In this document: positions 24,976 through 34,180 of the stretch, one piece after another
How positions within the stretch are numbered: position 1 is the first letter of the stretch
How the letters are laid out: each line of letters begins with the position of its first letter
DNA from: Carya illinoinensis
Lineage: Eukaryota > Streptophyta > Magnoliopsida > Fagales > Juglandaceae
Assembly (NCBI RefSeq): GCF_018687715.1
Contig: NC_056767.1
Coordinates: 2,046,001 to 2,110,000, forward strand
Direction: 5' to 3'
DNA: 64,000 bases
Program-made: the position numbers and the translations under genes
Notes under the pieces: generated by a model
Database searches by the model: none
What the model saw: only the letters and a program-made list of their open reading frames with translations
Told to the model about the DNA's origin: nothing

Positions 24976-25601
24976 CTCATATATTAAAGTACCCCCTAGA
25001 GAAGTAGGTTGCCGAAGTGTAACATTTGAAATTGTACCATTTGCAGAAAGGATACATATAGCACGGGATTCTTGTCGGGACAAGGACATAACCTTCATTG
25101 TAACATCTTGTAACAACCAGAAGGAATATCGGAAACTTAGAGAATTCCAAGATAAATTAACACTAAATATTTGCATGGTAACAGACGAAGTCACCATAAA
25201 AATATTTCAATAAGGAATTATCAATCATCTTACTTCTGGGGTTCACACACACACACCCACACATAAAGGGATTTCACAAGATTGATGTCATAAATTTCGT
25301 AAGTATTTTGTAACAGTATTGGCAATAGTTTCTACATAAGCTATATCTCCATGTTTCCAGGAATAAGAAACTTTATGCCATTGATAAGACCTTCCATTTC
25401 AAACCTGCTTGCTGGCACAAAACAATAGTTAGAACCAGTCCAACAAATCCCTAACGATGAAATCAATCATTCGAAATTGGAAATTTAGCAACCGACACCA
25501 GGTTTCATTTCACATATATTTGTCAGGGCATACCTCACCAGCATTAACAGTGATCACATGGGGAGTAAAATTTGCACCAACCGAGTATGCAATTCTCTCA
25601 C
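24976..25601 (-). pseudogene. AT-hook nuclear-localised (AHL) protein, PPC-domain exons
   Basis: Two exons of the PPC/DUF296 domain lie on the minus strand. Exon A (25534-25601) encodes SVGANFTPHVITVNAGE and ends at a GAG|GT donor. Exon B (24976-25107) encodes DVTMKVMSLSRQ, RAICILSANGTISNVTLRQP and GGTLIYE, ending at another GAG|GT donor, as at the intron position usual in AHL genes. The acceptor of exon B reads CAA where CAG is expected, so splicing would fail. The AT-hook exon, the rest of the PPC domain and the C-terminus were not found nearby. In intact family members the PPC domain trimerises and directs these DNA-binding regulators to AT-rich DNA. Confidence 0.85.
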
Positions 25602-26469
25602 CTACAATACAAAATGCTGAAAAAAATTAGTAAAACCACAACGGATCTCTCAAAACAAAAATAGCAGCTGACCAAATTATGTTCTTATTTTTACTCATAA
25701 CAAAAAGACGAGTCTCTCATTTAGTTATCAATCCGATAAAGTTGGCAAATTGATAGGATCACAATTTAAGAAGTCAATTGCAAGATTACTTGAACCTTGC
25801 ATTCATAAATTACTCCGAAACTATAATCATTAAACCGGTACCTGACCTTGACATAGTCTAGGTCTTGGGTCACCACAGAGGGTATTGGGTCACCAAGTCA
25901 TTGGTTCAACCAATAGGTTGCCGGTCAAATTACATGATCTTTTATAAATTAATTAAATATTGATAATATTTCTAAGAAAATTTTGAAAAATAAATTTGAG
26001 AAACTGCAAAATAAATGTAAATGACATATTCACAATAGAAATATAGAGAAATATGAAGAAAAACTTTTTTTTTTTTTTATAAGTAGAAATATGAAGAAAA
26101 ACTTATGGCTATATAAATTTTCAAGCTATGTTTATGAATATATGTTGATTTGGACATTGAATTCACACTACGTCAATACTGATACTTGAAAATTTCCAAA
26201 AAAAGATTGGAGTTGGATTCACGAAAAGAAATACAGGCAGATAAGAAGAAAGATTATACAAATATAAAATAAAGAGAATTCAACTTAAAGAAAAATTATA
26301 CGAAAAATGTCAGAAATTATGAAATGGAAATAATTTAAATCATTTGGGATTTTGATTTATTGTGCAAAAATCAAGAGATTCAACAATGGAAAGCACTGAA
26401 AATACAAATCATAATAATAGATGTATGTGAATGTATTTGCTAGGGAGGGAGGGTTTTGTGGGAGCTTAC
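25602..26469. other. AT-rich spacer between AHL and MED6 fragments
   Basis: No coding signal. It contains the small poly(T) insertion at 26047-26104, described separately. Confidence 0.45.
26047..26104 (-). mobile_element. Minimal 3'-end LINE insertion with 20-bp target duplication
   Basis: The same 20 bases, AGAAATATGAAGAAAAACTT, occur at 26047-26066 and 26085-26104. Between them are only 18 bases, a T-run plus ATAAGT. On the minus strand this is ACTTAT followed by poly(A). It is the signature of target-primed reverse transcription that copied little more than the tail. Confidence 0.7.
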
Positions 26470-26735
26470 GAGAGGTGGGAGAGATCGAGTGGGTGAATGG
26501 AGCGCATGCGAAGCTGCTCGTTGTTGCAGGTCCAGTCGTAGAAGGGTGAGAGGGCGAAGTAATCGAAGACGAGGTTGCCGTCGAGAGGGTAGGTGTTCAG
26601 CCACAGCTGGTTCCTGAAGCATATTCCGATCATATCAGTTCCCGGAGACGCTGGCGGTCCAGCGGAGCTGCTGGGCCATTTTCCAAACCCGGGTTCGCCG
26701 GCGGAACAGAAGCCACCGGTGAGTCGCCATCAGGC
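26470..26735 (-). pseudogene. MED6: Mediator subunit 6, first-exon fragment
   Basis: The minus strand encodes the conserved MED6 N-terminus: [56 protein letters not shown]. It ends at a TC|GTAAGC donor at the position expected for the plant gene. A Pro-rich leader ([18 protein letters not shown]) lies in another frame upstream, so one short indel near 26645 breaks the exon. No ATG opens the leader frame. No later MED6 exon is present; MED6 is normally about 250 residues and is part of the Mediator head module. With the CDPK and AHL pieces it makes three unrelated gene fragments on one strand. Confidence 0.9.
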
Positions 26736-26945
26736 TGGCTCGGTTTGTTAATCAGTCAGTCGGGTCGTGTGTGCGCGTACGACTAGTGGGTGCGATGAAA
26801 GCCTTTTCCTGACAGGTTTTTTCGTTCTGTTTTCAATTTCGTCTCCCGCGAAACGCGATCCGCACCGTTTCATTAATCAATGCCATGTCATCTGCGCACC
26901 GGAACTCGACGACGAAAAGGATTCAAATTTCAACCGGCGTTCGTC
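26736..26945. other. Junction between MED6 fragment and TNL 3' end
   Basis: Mixed sequence without a gene. A short direct repeat, CAACCGGCGTTCGTC, occurs twice at about 26931-26961 and overlaps the end of the decayed TNL exon. Confidence 0.4.
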
Positions 26946-27782
26946 TTACAACCGGCGTTCGTCAGGGCATGCATCTAGAATTTGTACCATTTCCTGAAAC
27001 AAAACGTCATGTTGGAACACAAGACGGAACCCACACTGGTGCATGAGCATCATTGAGCCGGGGTAGTCGGTTGCAATTGAAGCCTCAATGAAAGAGCACC
27101 CATTCAACCAATCTGGAAACGACCCACGCGGCATATAACATAGCCATTCCAATCCGTCTTTCAGAAAACACTCGAGATCTTCATCGGTGAGGCAATGGGT
27201 CTGGAAACGTTCCAGACTACCCATATCGGTTTTCAAAGACAAATTAAGGTGGTACTTATTAGGAACTATCGTAAAGTGGCCCTGGGGACAAAAGGAAGCG
27301 TATAGAGCAAGTCCCATCCTTGTACCAGTTTTTGGGTGAATCAAATGTCACCAAGGGATCTTTGCTTATAGAGGTGAACAACTTTTGAATTGACTTATAA
27401 GAACACAAATTGTATACGGAGTTTCCATCAAAGTCCTGAAAAACGAGTAAGAATTGTGGGCATTAGTCAGGTTCACGGGAGATTTAAAAAGTAATTAAAG
27501 CAGAAAGAATATCTTACCTGCAGTTTCGCAGTCCCATCTCCAAGGAAACGTCTCTTGAAATGCTCAATGTCTTGAGAAGTCGGCGAGTTACGGATACCGT
27601 GACCTTTTTGGCTTAAAATATGTATAAACTCTTCCATATCGTGTTCATAGAGAATTCGAGCGCCACATGCTTTAAACTGAACACTTGGGCTATTGGTTGA
27701 AATTGAAGGGCTAATGCAGCTACATCTGTCTAAAAGATCCCTAAACCTCGCATGCGAGATATATAGACAGAGTCTATACAAA
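26946..27782 (-). pseudogene. Decayed C-terminal exons of the TNL gene
   Basis: Downstream of the stop that ends the readable TNL frame, C-terminal jelly-roll (C-JID/post-LRR) sequence continues in other frames. It has LLDRCSCISPSIS and KACGARILYEHDMEEF up to a CAG|GTAAG donor (27518). A further exon from a CAG acceptor (27435) carries DFDGNSVYNLCSY and, after another frameshift, MGLALYASFCPQGHF and ASIATDYPGSMMLMHQCGF. The first shift sits in an eleven-base A run (27801-27811). The second lies near 27335. These exons would have completed the post-LRR domain; in the present sequence they are out of frame. Confidence 0.8.
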
Positions 27783-28168
27783 TCAACACCGCTTTGTTCT
27801 CTTTTTTTTTTTATAAATGCCGCTTTGGTCTTTAGGGGAATGAAAGAATATGGTACAATCTTCAAGATCGGCTCCATCCTGCATGTCAAAGTGATATATC
27901 AACTCATGAACATTATGTGATTTCTGACCAGGAGAAACGTTGCCCAAATTTTTCTCGACTTCAAAAACAGTGTACACTGCAATTCCTCTCCAACTACTAT
28001 TTTTGGATAGATCAGGTGGTAATGGGATTGATACAGATGACCCGTAGTTCTGACGGTGGAACCAGTTTGGAATTTGAGTATCGGGTAGTGGGCTAAGAAA
28101 TCCTTTGCCATGCCGAATTGGCTCCTGCATAAATATCAAAACAAAAATTCTTCAATGTGTTCTTTTGT

Positions 28169-28200
<32 letters not shown>

Positions 28201-31200
28201 CCTCTTCGTATGGCCTCCACCGTGGCTGGAAGTCCAGATGGAGGTTCAGATCTTGGAAAGAAACTTCGGATTTTTCATCATCAACAGAGCTGAGGCAGTT
28301 AATAATTGTGAATTCTTCTGTTTCATATGAAGTCCACAATGTAACTTGATTTGAACAATTTTCAAGTGAAGAACATTCTCTTGCCATTACTAATTTTGTA
28401 CCCGTGGGAAGATTGGGCAATAATTTCAGCTTGCTACAATTATCCAAGTAGAGGGATTTGAGCTTGGAAAGCTGAGAAATGCTATCAGGCAAGCATGTAA
28501 AATTGTTTCTGCTCAAAATTAGAGACTCCAGTGCAGATAAGCCGCTAAGATTGCCAGGGATTGCTCCGTCTGATAGATTGCAATCACTCAAGTCTAGAGC
28601 TACTAATGAGGTTAGTGCTGAGAGGTAGAGCAACGAATGCCATGATCTAGATGGATGATCCTTCCAACCGGAACGATTTAGTAAAGTCAGGCCAGTTAGA
28701 TTCTGAATTGATGATAGTAGCTCTTTAATCGCCGTCTTGGCCATCTTGTCCAAGTAAAGCTCTGCCAAACGTTTCATATTTTTCCCAATCTTTGGAAACT
28801 TAACGAGGCTTGAACAGCCAGATAGGATAACAGTTTTTAGAGATTCCAAGTTGATCTCGCATGGAAGGCTAGCTAGACTCTGGCAATCTTTGAGATTTAA
28901 TAGAATAAGTCGATTGAGAACTCCCATAGATGGATGCACTTCGTACAATCTAGTACAACCTTGGAGAATCAGCCTTTGAAGATTTGAGAAACCAGTGAAA
29001 TCAGGAGTCTTGATTAAGTTTTGGGAGTTACTGAGGTCAAGGACTTTCAACTTGTTCAAGTTCTGTGATCAGAAAATAAGTAAATATGAAAAGACAAACA
29101 AAGCGCTCAAAAGTTCACCTAAAATAATAAAAGAAAAATAAAAAAATTAACGAAGTTGTATAAGTTAAAATCTTACACTAAATCCCTTGGGCAGTTGCTT
29201 AAAGCAACAACGAGGCATAATGAGTTCGACAAGGTTGTGTGGCTGGAAATTATTTGGCATGGAAGTCAAAGGATAGTCATGCCATTCCAACAAATGTAAC
29301 TTATTAGAAAGATATTCAAGGCCTGCAGGAAGGTGCACATTACAGATTTTAAGCAGTCCTAGCTTTTTCATCTTTGAGAAGGCATTAGCATTCAACTGTG
29401 CTTCACGGGATGGTGTATTCAGCATTATGCCCTCAACTTTATCTGTTCCCTAGTACGCAAAAAAAAAGCTGTTAGTGTCAGAAAATGATGCTGCAATATT
29501 ATTACAAAAATCGCACAGATATATACTTCTCCAAGTTTCAATATTTAGTACTATGATACTTACCGTATTTTCTTCTAGCACTTGAAGGATATCATTAGAA
29601 AGCCATAATCTACTCCTTTTTTCGGGATTCCAACGGTGTTCACAACGAACAATTTCCCAACCCATTCTTTGCAGTAAATTATGCATCCGCAATCTTTTTC
29701 CAGAACTGGTAAGGAGAGATTTGTCAACAAGAGTCTCAATATCAATGGTGGGGTAGCAACCTAAACCTTCCAGTAGATCAATTACTCGATCTTTGTAATC
29801 ACCATCAAAGAAACACGCAATATCCAAAAATAATTTTTTCTCTGTGTCGTCGAGTGCATCAAAACCAATCTGAAGTATTTTCTGAATATCCCTATTAGGA
29901 ATTGCTTCTAATTTATCTCGAGCACTTTGCCATACCTCTCTTCCTTTTCCAAATAAAGAGGATCCCAAGACTTTAAGTGCTAGCGGATGGCCACTAGCAT
30001 AGCCTACAAAATCTAGGCATAGATCCAAAAAATCTATTCTAGCATAACGTGCAAAATCGTTGCATCTTTCCAAAAAATCTATTCCACAATCGGGTTTGCC
30101 GAAGGCTTCTAGACAAAAGAGCTTCAAATCAAGATCTTTACTATATTCATTCAATCCTTTAACCATGTATATATTGTCATTTGGCACTCCAAGGCTTATC
30201 AACAAATGCTTATCTCTCGTGGTTATAATAATTCTACTCCCCATGCCGAACCAATCGCAATTCCCCACTAATGTTTCTAATTGTTCTTTTTTATCAGCAT
30301 CATCAAGAACAATAAGAACCTTCTTGAAACGCAGTCTATTCTTTATCACCGCCCTTCCCTTACTTGCATCCCACTTATCTTTTTCACTCCTCAACTTCAT
30401 GTCAGAAAGGAGTTTTTCTAGCAAAGCATCCACATTACATTCTGCACTAACATTTTCGAGAAAGCTGCAAGCTTGAAATCTAGAACGGAATCGTTGAAAT
30501 ACAACTCGCGCAAGAGTTGTCTTGCCTATCCCACTCATCCCGCATAGTCCTATAAAGCGTACTTCATCATCATTTTGCCTCAGTTGTAGATGCGAAACCA
30601 ATAATTCTCTAACGGGATATATTATTCCAATAAGGTTACCCTCATCAACAATCGAGAGTGTATCACTCAATTCACGAAATATACCGTCAACAATGATTTT
30701 TATAAACTCTGACTCACCCCTGTAAGAAGGATTGAAGAAAATTATTTGAACAAATTAGCTCAAAACAACACAAACCGAAAGGAGATGTCAAAGAGTTGGT
30801 GTGTTGCTTGATCATGTGGAACGACTAACCTGATCAACGCTAGAGTTGCGTTTGGATAAAAGAATTTGAAAAGTTTAAAGGCTTGTTATTTGGCCATAGT
30901 GCAAATCCAAATCCAAAGTGTTAATAATACATAGGTGATAGGACATCCCTGTAATTTATAATATAATGAAGAAAATGAATTGTACGGTGCTGATATATTG
31001 GATCGTGACACTATATATAAAATTATATGAAACCTTTAAAACTCCATAAACTAATTGCAATTACTTTGTATCACATACATGAATAACAGTAATGAAAGTC
31101 GATTTTGCAATTATAAGAGGAATAAAAGGACTAAAAGAGGATTGGTATACGTAAAATTGTTACCTATTCTGTAAATGGCGTCCGGAGAGTTTTGCCACTT

Positions 31201-31720
31201 CTCGCAAAGCATTTCTCCATGTTCGCACCTTCTCCGAGTCCTTCTCAAAACGTATCTCATGTCCGGTGAAGGCATCTGCAAAAGTGCCCGTCTGATGTCT
31301 CACATCACTAGGATCCACCTGGTAGAAAATGGGCAAAACTCTCATCTCCCTCTCTTTCATGCAGTCAATAATTCTTGCAAGTTCTTCTAAGCACCATGGG
31401 GAAGATGCATAATTTCTTGACAACACGATGACTGCCATGCTCGATTTCTCAATTGCATCCAAGAGTTCCTGGGAAATGGGTATTCCAATCTCAATTTTTT
31501 CATCATCCTTAAAGGTGCTAATCCCTTTATCAACCAAAGCCTGATATAGATGGTCGGTAAAATTATTACGGGTGTCTTCGCCCCTAAAACTGAGGAATAC
31601 ATCGTACACCTTGGAATAAGGATCAATATATGATGAAAGGTTTCGAGAAGAAGAAGGAATAGATAAAGGACGAATATATGATGATGAATGGTTTATTCGA
31701 AGCCTTTTGGAGCAATACAT
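27783..31720 (-). CDS. TIR-NBS-LRR (TNL) disease-resistance protein, five exons
   Basis: Exons on the minus strand are 31164-31720, 29564-30719, 29177-29449, 28202-29062 and 27783-28124; all junctions keep frame and give about 1062 residues. Exon 1 is the TIR domain (YDVFLSFRGEDTRNNFTDHL, FYQVDPSDVR). Exon 2 is NB-ARC: P-loop GMSGIGKTTLAR, kinase-2 KKVLIVLDDAD, GSRIIITTRD, GHPLALKVLGS, FLDIACFFDG, and MHN where MHD is usual. Exon 3 carries the NTGTDKVEGI linker. Exon 4 holds the leucine-rich repeats. Exon 5 begins the post-LRR jelly-roll domain and ends early at KRTKRC because of an extra A in an A-run. Such proteins sense pathogen effectors and signal through TIR NADase activity. Oddities are a 45-bp internal duplication before the GLPL motif and a (CT)n tract abutting the exon 4 donor. 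It may be functional but truncated, or the frameshift may be a base-call error. Confidence 0.88.
28171..28200. repeat. (GA)n microsatellite in TNL intron 4
   Basis: A GA run on the plus strand, CT on the gene strand, starts right at the splice donor of exon 4: the gene strand reads GAG|GTCTCTCT. The donor is therefore embedded in the repeat. Confidence 0.85.
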
Positions 31721-32783
31721 TAGAGCGATTGGATGCTAAAGCCTGCAGGTAGACTGAAGATTATAAGGCGCACAATGACGTGAAGCCCCGAGTAATAAAT
31801 AGAAAGAAGCAATGGCATGTTGCGCCGAGGCAAGAAGACTATCCAGCATCGCGTAAAGCGTAAACGCGAGGAACTCAAGCAAAGAACCACTGGTCAAACC
31901 GTGGCCCAAAGCCATTAGCCACACCAGTCTCTATTGTCAGACTCCAAGGAAGAAGTTTACGCGTAGAGCATTAAATACGAAACAAAGCAAGTCGTTTAAC
32001 TTCACAGATTCGCAATCACGGCCACAAAACTTTCATTATAGATTTGTTGAGTTAATTACTGTGAATTTTTATGCAACCTAATTCTTTGTTAAAACTTAAG
32101 TCCACTACTAATATTCATACCGTAGCAAATCACTCCTCTCTTGAATGTAGTATTGATATATGCAATACATTTTACTATATATTTCACAACACACATTTTA
32201 AAATTAGGATATTTTTATAAAGTGATTTTATTTTTATAAGATATTTTTACAAAAAAAATCCCTCATTTTAAAAGATAATTGTATAAATATTGTTAAAAAC
32301 ATATCACTCCTCTTTTTGAAGAGAAATAATATTTATCGTTCTAGTATCTAATCGTATGCATTGTATATTTAAAAAATAAAAAATAAATTTAAAATTTATA
32401 TATATATATATATATATTTAAAGACTAATCCCATGTTTTTTTTTTAAATATATATGCAAGTCTTACATACTCTAGTACTATATTTAGGATTGTCTATTTT
32501 TATTTTTATTTTTTAAATGAGGAGGTTAAGAGGTAATGATAAAGAAAATCTTCCATTGACCATAGTTTCGATATCAAACAATAAGATAACAAATATTTTT
32601 TTAATCTTTTTATGGTATATGAGAATATAATAAAAAATGATGACAAAAGGATAATAAATAACTTAGGTTGCATTTGGGTGCTTAGATGATTTTAAATGAT
32701 CAAAATTAAATTGTAAATAATAATAGTTTTTCAATAATATTGAAATATATTTGAACATATAAATTAAGTTAATATATGTATTT
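31721..32783. other. TNL upstream region; no gene
   Basis: AT-rich spacer between the TNL start and the LINE, probably holding the TNL promoter and leader. A TA run lies at 32399-32417. I saw no clear TATA box that I would assign. Confidence 0.4.
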
Positions 32784-32845
32784 AAATATATGGATTAAAA
32801 AAGTAGTTTCTCTCTTAACCGTCTGAAGGCGATTGGAGGAGAAGG

Positions 32846-34180
32846 TTGTTAGTCAGTTTTTTCCCGCGTTCGTGGGAGGAAAACAGAGAAGTTTCTGTTC
32901 ACGGTGGTGAGCAGAGTGGATCGATGGAGGAGATTGAGGAGGTATGGAGTAGACTGCGGCTCAGTGAGGAAGAAAACACTCCGATTGTAGCGATTGAAGG
33001 ACAGAAGGATAGTGATCGACGAAGGGGGGAACGGAGTTTAGTAGGGAAGATATGTACGACAAGGAGAATCGGGAAGCAGACAGTGAAAGGATTAATGGAG
33101 AAGATCTGGAAGGTTAGTTTACCTTTGGACTTTGAAGAAATTAGCCTGAATTGTTTTGTTATTACATTTGCAAGCTCAAGGGATAAAACGAGAGTTTTAG
33201 AGGGCTGTCCTTGGCTCTTTGAAAACTATTTGTTTGTGTTAAGAGATTATGATGGTGAGATCCAGCCAAATTCAATGAACTTTGACTATGAGAAGTTGTG
33301 GATTCAAATGCACAATTTACCACTCGGTTATATGAATAAAAGGATGGGTGAGGAGATTGGAAGCTCGGTTGGGAAGGTGATTGAGGTAGATGTAGATGAG
33401 GAGGGGTGGGCATGGGGAAGATGTTTGAGAGTTAGAATAGAATGCAACTTGAAAGCTCCATTGGCTCGAGGTAGAACTGTCAAGGTAGCAGGTGGTCAGA
33501 TCTGGGTGCCATTCCAATATGAGAAGCTTCCTAGGATGTGCTTCCAATGTGGATGCATAGTGCATAGTAGGGAGGGATGTTCTGTGGGGGAAGTTTCTGG
33601 AAAGAATCAATTTGGTACCTGGTTGAGAGCATCAGTGAGCATTAAGAAACAAAGTCAGCAAAAGGAAAGTAAAAAAAAGGAAAATGTAAGTGGTGATGGA
33701 GAGGGGATGATGGATATAAGGGATTCTAAAGGAGAAGTAAGGAGTGAAGGAGTAGAGTTTGAGGAAATTCCTGTCAAAGTACATAAGGGAGATGAAAAGA
33801 GTGGAGGTAGGGTAGATACTGAATTAAAAGGCCATGAACCAGATGTGCAGGAGGGGCTCAACTCAGCTGTGATCTCTATTGAGCAATCTGCAGTAATACC
33901 AGAGGTTAATTTGGAGGTGGAGAAGATTGATGAAGAGGAAGTGCAAGACAAGGGTACACAAGTAGAGAAAAAAAAGTGTTGGAAGAGAAGAGTAAGGGGA
34001 AGGGGTCAGGTGAGTCAGGTTTGCTCTCTAAACCTGAATTCTAAACGTGCAATACCTGAGGAGGATGTGGAAATGTTGTTATTAGGGGGTGGAAAAAAGG
34101 CAAGACTGAATGAGGGAGCAGAGCCTGTGTATAATCTCTGTGAGGTGGAGGCTGTTGAGCAGCCCCACCTGGCATTATGA
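32846..34180 (+). CDS. LINE ORF1: DUF4283 and zinc-knuckle RNA-binding protein
   Basis: A 444-residue protein. Residues of about 60-210 match the DUF4283 fold of plant LINE ORF1 proteins (LVGKICTTRRIGKQTVKGLM, VLEGCPWLFENYLFVLRDYD, LWIQMHNLPLGYMN). A CX2CX4HX4C knuckle lies at residues 232-245 (CFQCGCIVHSREGC). The C-terminal half is acidic and Lys/Glu-rich and of low complexity, ending in a basic patch (KKCWKRRVRGRGQ). The family's role is to coat the element RNA and carry it with ORF2p. The ATG at 32846 gives a 26-residue extension; a second in-frame ATG at 32924 (MEEIEEVW) matches better where family members begin and may be the real start. Confidence 0.88.
   Translation: MLVSFFPRSWEENREVSVHGGEQSGSMEEIEEVWSRLRLSEEENTPIVAIEGQKDSDRRRGERSLVGKICTTRRIGKQTVKGLMEKIWKVSLPLDFEEISLNCFVITFASSRDKTRVLEGCPWLFENYLFVLRDYDGEIQPNSMNFDYEKLWIQMHNLPLGYMNKRMGEEIGSSVGKVIEVDVDEEGWAWGRCLRVRIECNLKAPLARGRTVKVAGGQIWVPFQYEKLPRMCFQCGCIVHSREGCSVGEVSGKNQFGTWLRASVSIKKQSQQKESKKKENVSGDGEGMMDIRDSKGEVRSEGVEFEEIPVKVHKGDEKSGGRVDTELKGHEPDVQEGLNSAVISIEQSAVIPEVNLEVEKIDEEEVQDKGTQVEKKKCWKRRVRGRGQVSQVCSLNLNSKRAIPEEDVEMLLLGGGKKARLNEGAEPVYNLCEVEAVEQPHLAL

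Noticed and set aside
24926..25213. 95-residue plus-strand frame
   Set aside because: It is the complement of the AHL PPC-domain exon, where the minus strand has the real coding signal.
30060..30476. 138-residue plus-strand frame
   Set aside because: Shadow of the TNL NB-ARC exon on the opposite strand.
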